A DNA stretch of 9,765 bases from Flavobacteriales bacterium UBA5869 (GCA_002432565.1 DJFP01000048.1:161-9925); one strand, 5' to 3'. Shown: positions 1 through 6,575, numbered from the stretch's first letter. Notes: generated from the letters alone by a model not told the origin. Program-made: numbers and translations.

Positions 1-227
1 TCATTGACAGCTCCTTCAAAAAAGTATGATAACTGAACCGCTTCATCCGTGGTTTTGTCTGATAATTGGGCTTCAACTTCTGTAAATGAATTTGACAAAG
101 TCAAACTTAGCGAAGAATTACAAGGGATTTGTATTCCCTTTTTCCCCCAGTATTTAACAATTGCAATATTAGACGGGCAGCGCCACGTTACTTTTACGTT
201 ATTCATCAATTCCTTGTCTGTTTCCAT
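1..227 (-). CDS. mvaD: Diphosphomevalonate decarboxylase, N-terminal part (cut by window edge)
   Basis: This GHMP-superfamily enzyme would convert mevalonate 5-diphosphate to isopentenyl diphosphate with ATP, the last step of the mevalonate pathway, in the cytoplasm. Only the first 75 residues are present; the frame stays open to the window edge. The family signature is clear: PSNIAIVKYWGKK at residues 18-30, which carries the conserved KYWGK lysine, followed by NSSLSLTLS at 37-45. The ATG at 227 directly follows the TAA of the upstream kinase gene (TAAATGG), so translation is probably coupled. An alternative ATG at codon 8 (position 206) would also leave the signature intact. No Shine-Dalgarno sequence is visible, as is usual in Bacteroidota. 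The identification is firm from the signature and operon context, but the ATP-binding loop and catalytic aspartate lie outside the window. Confidence 0.93.
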   Translation of the reverse strand, partial: METDKELMNNVKVTWRCPSNIAIVKYWGKKGIQIPCNSSLSLTLSNSFTEVEAQLSDKTTDEAVQLSYFFEGAVN

Positions 228-1127
228 TTATTTTATGAATTCCTGATATGTAAATAAGATATCATGTCCTTTATCTTCAAAGTAGTTTTTTGCCGTTTGG
301 AGATCCCTGAATGTTGCCATAAAAAAATCTCCTCCCCATGCACCCAATGATTTGATGCTGTAGGAATAATCTGCAAATAAACGTTCTTTTAATTTAGTAG
401 TACCTATAATTGGTGAAATCAATTCTTCAGATCGGTCCAATTGCTGCTCGAAAACTTCGATATCATGCGTCTGTAATGCATTAGATATCAAAGTATTCAT
501 AGTGTCTATGTGGTGCTGTTCCACTTTCCGGTCCTTGAAGCGTTTGATTTCTTCACGTGAGTTTTGTTTATTCCCCAGATAGACAAATAACAGCTTATCC
601 GTTATTGATTCGGGGATACTCACTTCTTTTTTTACTTTTCCGTCGGCATAGATGATCGGACCATTTGCCGTTGCACAAGCTACATCGTAACCTGATCCGC
701 CAAAAGATGCATCCAGCAGTTTTCTGGCTTCAACTCCCGACCACTGGCTCAGCAAGCTGATCAAAGTTGAACTGGAACCAAGTCCCCAGTTCAATTCGAA
801 ATTCGCTTCTGATTTAAAATTTTGATTGAAATCAAGCTCCGGTTTCTCCGCACGAATAACCAGGAACAACTGCTTCAGAATTTCCGCCACTTCCTGGTTG
901 TTGGTATCCAGGATGTTGAAATCACTGTCCAGGGAAGCTGAAAACCAAAGTCCATGCTTTGCATGACTTTCCCAGTGAATAGAATCAGACTTCGCAACAG
1001 AAAGCGTTTGTCCGAATTTTAAAGGAAAAGCAAGGCTGTCTGCTCCGTTCAGAACCAGGTATTCACCAAAAAGCATCAGTTTTCCTGATGCCTTATAGGT
1101 CCTTATATTATTTTCCGTAACTGTCAA
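228..1127 (-). CDS. GYDIA-type GHMP kinase, probable mevalonate-pathway kinase (TTG start)
   Basis: This 299-residue GHMP-superfamily small-molecule kinase has the three family motifs in order: an N-terminal GKLMLFGEYLVL (residues 15-26), the ATP-binding glycine/serine loop NWGLGSSST (113-121), and a C-terminal glycine-rich segment SLGAWGGDFFMA (260-271). GSGYDVA (144-150) is the GYDIA-like motif found in a Bacteroidota kinase family. From its position between HMG-CoA reductase and diphosphomevalonate decarboxylase it should phosphorylate mevalonate or phosphomevalonate; the sequence does not settle which, and phosphomevalonate kinase is a reasonable guess. The start is TTG at 1127, directly after the TAA of the HMG-CoA reductase gene and in the same frame. 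No ATG or GTG lies between that stop and ATG codon 18, and starting there would remove most of motif 1. Translation is therefore probably coupled. The superfamily is certain; the substrate is inferred. Confidence 0.9.
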   Translation of the reverse strand: MTVTENNIRTYKASGKLMLFGEYLVLNGADSLAFPLKFGQTLSVAKSDSIHWESHAKHGLWFSASLDSDFNILDTNNQEVAEILKQLFLVIRAEKPELDFNQNFKSEANFELNWGLGSSSTLISLLSQWSGVEARKLLDASFGGSGYDVACATANGPIIYADGKVKKEVSIPESITDKLLFVYLGNKQNSREEIKRFKDRKVEQHHIDTMNTLISNALQTHDIEVFEQQLDRSEELISPIIGTTKLKERLFADYSYSIKSLGAWGGDFFMATFRDLQTAKNYFEDKGHDILFTYQEFIK

Positions 1128-2438
1128 TTATACCAATTGAAGAGATTCAACATATGTACGCACTGCAGATACAGAAACGTTTTTGTCTTTAAAATGAGCT
1201 ACAATTTTATCGCGGTCTTCTTTTTTAACCTCTAATTGGTTCATGATATTGAACAGGTGCATTTTCATGTGTCCCTGCTGAATACCTGTTGTGGTCAATG
1301 ATTTAACCGCGCCAAAGTTGTTTGCCAATCCGGCAGCAGCAGCAATTCCCATCAACTCTCTTGCATTCGGAAAGTCCAGTAGTTCATGAGAAAGCTTCAC
1401 CAACGGGTGTAAGTTTGTTAGTCCGCCGACAACTCCCAATGCAATCGGTAAAGTCAGTTCAAAACGGAAGATATCATTCTCAATGGTGCAATTTGTCAAA
1501 GAAGAATAACCGCCGTTCATACTTGCATAAGCATGTCCGCAGGCCTCAACTGCTCTAAAATCGTTTCCTGTTGCCAATACAACCGCATCGATACCGTTGT
1601 AAATACCTTTGTTATGCGTTGTTGCGCGGTAAGGATCCACTTGTGCGATTCTTACAGCAGTATGGAATTTTTTAGCAAATTCTTTTCCGGAAACACCCGG
1701 TACAATTCCATCCAGGTTCTTAACATCTGTTTCTACCCAGCACTTAACTACACAATTCGGAGTAAGGTTGGAAAGAATGGACATTATGACTTCCAATCCG
1801 TCTTTTTTGAATTCAGGCTGGTTTTGGTGCCAGTTTCTAAAAATATCGGCGAAACGTTCCAGGCAGGAGTTTACAAAGTTTGCACCCATGGAATCTTTCG
1901 TTTCGAAAGTCACAAATAACTGCATTAATCCCGGTTCTTTATCCGAAAGATCTTTTAGAACGATGTCCTTGATACCGCCGCCACGGTTGCGCATATTTAC
2001 GGTAATATCTTCAGAACCGTCTAATAAGAGCTGTTTTAGCTCATCAAAACGACTTTTCAGTTTTTGAATATCATCATGCCATAAGAAATGGACCTGTCCT
2101 ACTTTTTCAGTATCAACGATCTCGGTGTGGAATCCTCCGAAAGAATACCAAAACTTTGCACTGTTAGCAGCTGCGGCCACAACGGAACTTTCTTCAATAA
2201 CCATTGGAACGGCAACCGTTTTCCCATTGATCAAAAAGTTAGGAGCAATGCTGTAAGGTAAGTGAAAATTCGAGATGGTATTTTCACTAAACTCGTTGAT
2301 TACTTCTTGTACAGCAGCATCACAGTGATCAAAACTTTTAAACGTTTTAATCGTTTCTTCCGGCGATTTGAAAAAATTCGCAATCGCCTCCAACTTCTCC
2401 TGCTTGTTCTTTTTTGAGAACCCTTCGATTAGCTCCAT
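1128..2438 (-). CDS. mvaA: Hydroxymethylglutaryl-CoA reductase, class II
   Basis: This soluble 436-residue enzyme interconverts HMG-CoA and mevalonate with a nicotinamide cofactor and is the committed step of the mevalonate pathway. It matches class II enzymes in length and lacks the membrane domain of eukaryotic class I. The substrate-binding motif ENTISNFHLPYSIAPN is at 52-67. The catalytic glutamate is in VIEESSVVAAA (E82/E83), the lysine in HNKGIYNG (K277), the aspartate in ATGNDFRA (D293), and the C-terminal flap histidine in QQGHMKMH (H390). The cofactor motif DSMGAN is at 182-187. Class II enzymes are often named 'degradative' after Pseudomonas mevalonii, but this operon makes isoprenoids, so the biosynthetic direction is inferred. 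The ATG directly follows the TAA of the isomerase gene (TAAATGG), and the stop directly precedes the TTG start of the kinase gene. Confidence 0.97.
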   Translation of the reverse strand: MELIEGFSKKNKQEKLEAIANFFKSPEETIKTFKSFDHCDAAVQEVINEFSENTISNFHLPYSIAPNFLINGKTVAVPMVIEESSVVAAAANSAKFWYSFGGFHTEIVDTEKVGQVHFLWHDDIQKLKSRFDELKQLLLDGSEDITVNMRNRGGGIKDIVLKDLSDKEPGLMQLFVTFETKDSMGANFVNSCLERFADIFRNWHQNQPEFKKDGLEVIMSILSNLTPNCVVKCWVETDVKNLDGIVPGVSGKEFAKKFHTAVRIAQVDPYRATTHNKGIYNGIDAVVLATGNDFRAVEACGHAYASMNGGYSSLTNCTIENDIFRFELTLPIALGVVGGLTNLHPLVKLSHELLDFPNARELMGIAAAAGLANNFGAVKSLTTTGIQQGHMKMHLFNIMNQLEVKKEDRDKIVAHFKDKNVSVSAVRTYVESLQLV

Positions 2439-3458
2439 TTATCTTATTTTTAGAAATTTGTGGGCCATTAATAACCCTTTTATTTGTATTTCTGCAAAGG
2501 TATCCAGGGCCTCCTGTGATTCGTTTGCATGTTTTAAAAACGGTGCTGCCTGACCATAGACAGCAGGGATGTTTGCTTTGGAGGTCAGGTAATAACCATC
2601 TAAAAAGTTTTTGATCCCACCGCTTATAATTACGTTGTCACATTTACGTTCAGAACCCAGTTCCCGGATTGCTGTATTTAAAAAATCGACCATTTCTGAA
2701 GCAGAGTGCCCCAAAGCAATCACGTCCTCATAATGCGCTTTTAACGGCTCGTTACGCAGCAACTCTAATTTAGAGAAGTTTGTTCCGCCATTTGCAGCAA
2801 AGTCGATTGCCAGGATCGGCAATTTCAGCAGCTCTTTCATGCTCTCAGGACCAAATCCCTGGCCAACTTCCTTCACGATGATGTTTGTGTCAATTTCATT
2901 TAACAGCTGCTTAATGGTTACAAGGGGAGAGCGTTGAATCAGGTCTCCTTCCGGCTGCAGCCATTCCTGTAAAGGATTGACATGTACGATCAAACCATCC
3001 GCATCGAGTTTTGTAACCAGCGCTTTTAATTTGGAAGTCTGTCCTTTATCGATTAATCGCTCAATTTGAGCAATTCCAACATTTGCATACAGGGGAGAAG
3101 CATCACCCAGGATCGGACGCAGGTTGAAATCATCGAAATAAGTATCGTCCTCCAGGATCACCCGGCAAGAACCCAAGCCCATACCAAAACCGTATTTACC
3201 GGCAGTTTTTGCCAGCATTTTATTGATCGGCCCTGCAGCTGAAGTACCTCCCGTCATACTGGAAATCCATACGGGGTAACGCATTGTTTTATTTCCCAGC
3301 TGAACAGGTAAGTCGGATTGTTCCGCATGTCCTGCCAACATCGGTTCGTAATAAAAACGGCCATCAGATAGGGCGCTTTGCGATGCAAAAGCCAAATCCA
3401 AATGGTTCTTTTTTCTTAAGTCTGCCGCTTCAAGCGATTCGTGTTCAATTTTTTCCAT
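2439..3458 (-). CDS. fni: Isopentenyl-diphosphate delta-isomerase, type 2 (FMN-dependent)
   Basis: This 339-residue enzyme interconverts isopentenyl and dimethylallyl diphosphate, using reduced FMN in a TIM barrel. Its length and motifs fit the type 2 family: RKKNHLDLAF near the N-terminus (15-24), SSMTGGTSAAG (66-76), HVNPLQE followed by QPEGD (159-172, containing the glutamine and glutamate implicated in catalysis and metal binding), KEVGQGFG (196-203), a glycine pair in AANGGTNF (221-228), and the phosphate/FMN-binding ISGGIKNFLDG (278-288) and GQAAPFL (302-308). It is unrelated to the Nudix-fold type 1 isomerase. The ATG overlaps the TGA of the squalene monooxygenase gene by one base (TGATG), which suggests translational coupling. 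It links IPP made by the downstream genes to the prenyl diphosphates used by the upstream squalene genes. Identification is firm. Confidence 0.96.
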   Translation of the reverse strand: MEKIEHESLEAADLRKKNHLDLAFASQSALSDGRFYYEPMLAGHAEQSDLPVQLGNKTMRYPVWISSMTGGTSAAGPINKMLAKTAGKYGFGMGLGSCRVILEDDTYFDDFNLRPILGDASPLYANVGIAQIERLIDKGQTSKLKALVTKLDADGLIVHVNPLQEWLQPEGDLIQRSPLVTIKQLLNEIDTNIIVKEVGQGFGPESMKELLKLPILAIDFAANGGTNFSKLELLRNEPLKAHYEDVIALGHSASEMVDFLNTAIRELGSERKCDNVIISGGIKNFLDGYYLTSKANIPAVYGQAAPFLKHANESQEALDTFAEIQIKGLLMAHKFLKIR

Positions 3459-4774
3459 CAGATCATTGCCGAAACCCCTTCATCCTTTAAAATCGGACGA
3501 ATAATTCTTGAGGCATTTTTATATAAGCGAATTTGTTTCGCAGGTTTAGTAATAAAATGTATCGGGTGCTGCATAGCCACTTTAAAAAAGTGTTTCAACA
3601 GGAATTGCTTGTTCCTGTTTATCCCCGAAAGAATAGAAAGCGGGCCGGTAGCCTGTTCTCCTCCTTTTTGTAAATATTCAAAGCATGCTTCTTTCAATTC
3701 ATCATCTGTGAACACTCTATACAAAGCGTTTGCCAAAATATTGATTGTTTCCACATTTTTTCCTCTGCTGTTATAATAGGCATTAACGGCATTTTCCAAT
3801 TTGGTTTCATCCCGGAAGTCAATTCCCGCTAATTGTTCATTCAAACAAAGGATATCCGAAAAGGTTGCAGTCATTCCGCCACCAGTCAAAGGATGCCTCA
3901 TATTTAAAGAGTCTCCCAAAAGTACAGCACCTTTCATGCGAAATGCCTGATTCTTCATAGCGTGGTTCGGCATAACCTTTAACTGATCTTCTTCCAACGC
4001 CTTCAAGAAGGATGCAATCATTTCCTGCGGCAATACTTTTACAACCGATTCTTTCAATCGTTCAATGGATTCTTTACCCATTTTGGGAGCTTTTCCGCCC
4101 GGATAATCAATCAGGATACGGTAAGCATTGGTATGAATAGGGTAAACCAGGATCGGGAAATCACCTGTAACGATCATATGCCCGTAGGAAGGAAATTCCA
4201 ATTCCAGGTCTTTCATTACCAATCCCATGAAATAGGAAGTCACCTGCTTGTTTACCTTGCTCAGTTTATCACGCAGTACGGACATCGGCCCGTCACAAAC
4301 AATCGTTAGTTTGGCGTATTGGGAAACAGACGTTCCGTCTTCCTGTGTGTAGTTTACACCGATAACGGTATTGTCCTTTTCCAGGATTTGCGTAACATTT
4401 CCCTGGACTACCGTAATGTTTTCACGTTTTGCAAGTTCCTGACGGATATTTGTCAGGAATTTCCCGTTTCTAAGACCAATTCCCTTGATTCCTTTTTGGA
4501 CTTCATCGTAATGGATCGTAAAACGTTCGTTGCCCTTGATCAGGTTGTAACCGTTGACTTCCTGTGCATCAATACCTTCCAGTAAATGACCGAGCCCCAT
4601 TTGGGTCAGGGCCTGAATTCCACCGGGCTGCATTAATTCACCGATTATCCTGTCGGGTTCCGTAAGGTCGCGTTCTATTACAAGAATGCGTGTGCCGGAA
4701 GGTTGTGAAGCGGCAAATACGCCTCCGGCAACTCCGGCACCAATAACTATGATATCAAACTCACCTGTGCTCAT
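3458..4774 (-). CDS. sqmo: Squalene monooxygenase (squalene epoxidase), eukaryote-like
   Basis: This 438-residue flavoprotein is predicted to epoxidise squalene to 2,3-oxidosqualene with FAD, O2 and an electron donor. The N-terminus has a dinucleotide-binding fold IIVIGAGVAGGVFA (8-21) ending at E34-R35. Then come the family signatures DRIIGELMQPGGIQAL (41-56), IDAQEVNGYNL (68-78), VCDGPMS (159-165) and LLGDSLNMRHPLTGGGMT (285-302). From memory these parallel human SQLE almost block for block, including GGE..GP (371-378) near the C-terminus. The membrane-associated N-terminal region of about 100 residues in the human enzyme is absent; the C-terminal part (about 388-425) is basic and partly hydrophobic and could touch the membrane. 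The start ATG overlaps the TGA of the squalene synthase gene (ATGA). A general FAD hydroxylase is unlikely given the GELMQPGG and NMRHPLTGGGM blocks and the neighbouring squalene synthase. Confidence 0.93.
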   Translation of the reverse strand: MSTGEFDIIVIGAGVAGGVFAASQPSGTRILVIERDLTEPDRIIGELMQPGGIQALTQMGLGHLLEGIDAQEVNGYNLIKGNERFTIHYDEVQKGIKGIGLRNGKFLTNIRQELAKRENITVVQGNVTQILEKDNTVIGVNYTQEDGTSVSQYAKLTIVCDGPMSVLRDKLSKVNKQVTSYFMGLVMKDLELEFPSYGHMIVTGDFPILVYPIHTNAYRILIDYPGGKAPKMGKESIERLKESVVKVLPQEMIASFLKALEEDQLKVMPNHAMKNQAFRMKGAVLLGDSLNMRHPLTGGGMTATFSDILCLNEQLAGIDFRDETKLENAVNAYYNSRGKNVETINILANALYRVFTDDELKEACFEYLQKGGEQATGPLSILSGINRNKQFLLKHFFKVAMQHPIHFITKPAKQIRLYKNASRIIRPILKDEGVSAMI

Positions 4775-5889
4775 CTTTGAATTTCGGCTAATATTGATTT
4801 GATTTTACCTGTATGGTCTTTTTTCTCTAAGCTGTTCAGTATAGAGATAAATTCTTTTTTTGTTGATTTAAAATCCTTGATTGAAATGAAGTACTTGGCT
4901 GTTCTTCCTTTTCGGATCTTAACGTTTTTATGCAGCACTTCCGGATTGTTATACAATTCTTTTAATGTTGCAATAGCCATCAATTGGGGGATGGCGCAGA
5001 AACGGAAAACTTGCTGGTTCTCTAAACATTCCAAAAACTCCAAACAAGCCGGTACATGCCCAAGCGCGTTGATAACAACTTCATTCAATGCAGCAAGTCC
5101 GCTCTTTTCATCAGCCTGTAGTTCCTTCAGCGTATTTGCTTTATTTTTCCAGGATTCTTCCGGCCAGAAAATGCGGCCTTGTTCCAAATCCTCTGCAAAA
5201 TCGCGAATAATATTCGTTTTTTGAAGGAACAGTCCCATCTCATTACTGAGGCTTTTGTTAGCAAGCTTTGGACTTGTTTCTAGTTTTGAAGCCAGGAATA
5301 ATCTGCTCAAACCAATTCCAACCAGCCCGGCTACGTAATAGCAGTAATCATCCCAGTCTTTATAACTTTCAACGGTTTCATGCGCATACTTGTTCATCCC
5401 GATTGCCATTTCGTGAGTTATCTCGGTGATAACGGCTTTGTACTCGGGACCAAGTTTTTGGTATTCACGGATTACTTTGTCGAAATGGAGCATTAAATCC
5501 TGGTAGTCCTGGGTGTCTCCAACGTTCTCAAGGATAAACTCTTCTTTGTTGATACGGTCGGCAAAGCTCAGCAGCATCTCTTTTTTGACAGTATTGTCGA
5601 TGTTCATGTCATCTTCAATCGTATCAAGCCCTCTTAAAACGAGGTAAAACAAACAAACGGGATTTTTCAGTTCCTCAGGTAATTGCTGGATTACCACGGC
5701 AAAAGAACGGGAAACCTTCTTAAGCGCTTCGTAACAATAATTTAAATCATCTGTGGATTGTGATAAATCTGTCAGGCGGCGATCCGAAGGTCTGAATTGT
5801 TTAAATTCTTTCTTCATCTGCATAAGATAAACCAGCTCAGACACATGAAAGGAATAATATGTTACCCTTCTAATCATTATTTTCTCCAT
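4771..5889 (-). CDS. sqs: Squalene synthase, eukaryotic ERG9/FDFT1 type
   Basis: This 372-residue all-alpha prenyltransferase is predicted to join two farnesyl diphosphates into presqualene diphosphate and reduce it to squalene with NADPH. Motifs in order: SRSFAVVIQ (60-68), the first aspartate motif DTIEDD (89-94), YCYYVAGLVGIGLSRLF (182-198, including the catalytic tyrosine region), the second aspartate motif in QKTNIIRDFAEDL (223-235), GRIFWPEESW (238-247), FCAIPQLMAIATL (297-309) and KIRKG (324-328). The last two are typical of eukaryotic squalene synthases and support the reductive second half-reaction. That argues against phytoene synthase and against the HpnCD hopanoid route. The C-terminal membrane anchor of eukaryotic enzymes is missing. 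It is the first gene of the operon. The ATG at 5889 lies only 10 bases after a -7 promoter box, so ATG codon 5 (5877) is a credible alternative start. Confidence 0.94.
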   Translation of the reverse strand: MEKIMIRRVTYYSFHVSELVYLMQMKKEFKQFRPSDRRLTDLSQSTDDLNYCYEALKKVSRSFAVVIQQLPEELKNPVCLFYLVLRGLDTIEDDMNIDNTVKKEMLLSFADRINKEEFILENVGDTQDYQDLMLHFDKVIREYQKLGPEYKAVITEITHEMAIGMNKYAHETVESYKDWDDYCYYVAGLVGIGLSRLFLASKLETSPKLANKSLSNEMGLFLQKTNIIRDFAEDLEQGRIFWPEESWKNKANTLKELQADEKSGLAALNEVVINALGHVPACLEFLECLENQQVFRFCAIPQLMAIATLKELYNNPEVLHKNVKIRKGRTAKYFISIKDFKSTKKEFISILNSLEKKDHTGKIKSILAEIQR

Positions 5890-5899
5890 TTGTAGGGCA

Positions 5900-5907
5900 C
5901 AAAGATA
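5900..5907 (-). promoter_or_regulatory. Candidate -7 promoter box for the squalene/mevalonate operon
   Basis: The minus strand reads TATCTTTG, an exact match to the Bacteroidota -7 consensus TAnnTTTG, ending 10 bases before the ATG at 5889. No clear TTG -33 element lies 17-23 bases upstream; the nearest partial match is CTG at 5924-5926, with a 16-base spacer. Transcription starting a few bases downstream would leave a leader of only about 3-6 bases for that ATG, or about 15-18 for the in-frame ATG at 5877. It is the only good match on this strand in the intergenic region. Confidence 0.5.
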
Positions 5908-6094
5908 CTGACATTTTAGAGATCAGGCCTAATTTTTTGTGTTTAAAAACTAACTTTATAACCCCTATGCACACACACTATTTTTTTATGCAATTGGGTG
6001 TGAATAATATTGTTTGAACTTTTGTTCGGTGGTCCGGAGGTTTCGGGTCTCAAATCTGCCGGTATAAAAGGCTGATCATTTCTGATTCAGGGAA

Positions 6095-6124
6095 TTGAGT
6101 CCGGTTAATTTTTGCCTAAGTTTG
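6095..6124 (+). promoter_or_regulatory. Candidate promoter of the Nudix gene (TTG-N19-TAAGTTTG)
   Basis: A TTG at 6095-6097 is followed after 19 bases by TAAGTTTG at 6117-6124, an exact TAnnTTTG match with spacing typical of Bacteroidota promoters. The ATG of the Nudix gene begins four bases after the box, so the transcript would be leaderless or nearly so. The rest of the 239-base divergent gap (5890-6128) is AT-rich and holds no convincing ORF, tRNA or strong hairpin that I can see. Confidence 0.55.
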
Positions 6125-6128
6125 TTCT

Positions 6129-6575
6129 ATGAAAAACAAGCTGCCCGGGGATCAATTTAAAATATACATAGCCGCATATCTGGTACTTCTCAAAAAAAAG
6201 GAAGTTTTGCTTCTCAGACGCTTCAATACCGGTTATCGGGACGGAATGTATAGTTTGGTTGCCGGCCATTTGGAGCATGGTGAAACTGCGGAACAATGCA
6301 TTATTCGTGAAGCAAAGGAGGAAGCTGATATCACACTTCTTAAGGAAGATCTTCTGGTTAAGCATGTCATGCACCGCCGCACAAAAGATCGCGAGTATAT
6401 CGATGTGTATGTGACCGCCGCCAATTGGAATGGTAAGATACAGAACATGGAGCCGCATAAATGCGATGATTTAAGTTGGTTTTCAATGGATTCTTTACCT
6501 GAGAACACCATTGATGAAGTTGTGTTTGCACTTAAGAATATGGAGCAGGGTATTTTTTACAGCAATTTTGGATAA
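6129..6575 (+). CDS. Nudix hydrolase (MutT-like), substrate unknown
   Basis: This 148-residue single-domain cytoplasmic protein would hydrolyse a nucleoside-diphosphate-linked compound with Mg2+. The Nudix box runs from G46 to I68: G46, E52, then R60-E61 and E64-E65 follow the GX5EX7REUXEEXGU pattern, except that the second glycine is aspartate (D67). The preceding RRFNTGYRDGMYSLVAGH (30-47) places it among small MutT-like proteins often annotated only as Nudix hydrolases. It is not the Nudix-type IPP isomerase, which is longer and has different catalytic motifs. It is divergent from the squalene/mevalonate operon, but nothing in its sequence ties it to that pathway. The ATG at 6129 lies four bases after a -7 promoter box, and a terminator follows the stop. 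The fold is certain; the substrate cannot be read from sequence. Confidence 0.93.
   Translation: MKNKLPGDQFKIYIAAYLVLLKKKEVLLLRRFNTGYRDGMYSLVAGHLEHGETAEQCIIREAKEEADITLLKEDLLVKHVMHRRTKDREYIDVYVTAANWNGKIQNMEPHKCDDLSWFSMDSLPENTIDEVVFALKNMEQGIFYSNFG

Noticed and set aside
49..246. Plus-strand ORF of 65 codons at the window start
   Set aside because: It is antisense to the diphosphomevalonate decarboxylase N-terminus, whose signature is unmistakable.
1533..1919. Plus-strand ORF of 128 codons opposite HMG-CoA reductase
   Set aside because: It lies antisense within a conserved coding region, its translation is cysteine-rich and resembles no family, and it overlaps other spurious plus-strand ORFs.
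4799..5224. Plus-strand ORF of 141 codons opposite squalene synthase
   Set aside because: It is antisense to a strongly conserved gene, shows no recognisable domain and has no promoter box; it is a shadow of the real frame.
4771..5889. Phytoene synthase (CrtB) or HpnC/HpnD-type assignment for the first operon gene
   Set aside because: The FCAIPQLMAIATL and KIRKG blocks and the overall match to eukaryotic squalene synthase fit a one-enzyme reductive squalene synthase. A squalene monooxygenase follows directly, and no carotenoid or hopanoid gene is adjacent.
5960..6010. CACACACA tract and GTGTG as a possible hairpin or operator in the divergent gap
   Set aside because: Only about five bases pair across a long loop, and the tract is a simple repeat; it is too weak to call a site.
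6105..6458. Minus-strand ORF of 117 codons opposite the Nudix gene
   Set aside because: It is antisense to a clear Nudix domain and its translation resembles no protein family.
6129..6575. Nudix protein as a type 1 IPP isomerase
   Set aside because: It is too short and lacks the isomerase catalytic motifs, and the operon already encodes a type 2 isomerase.
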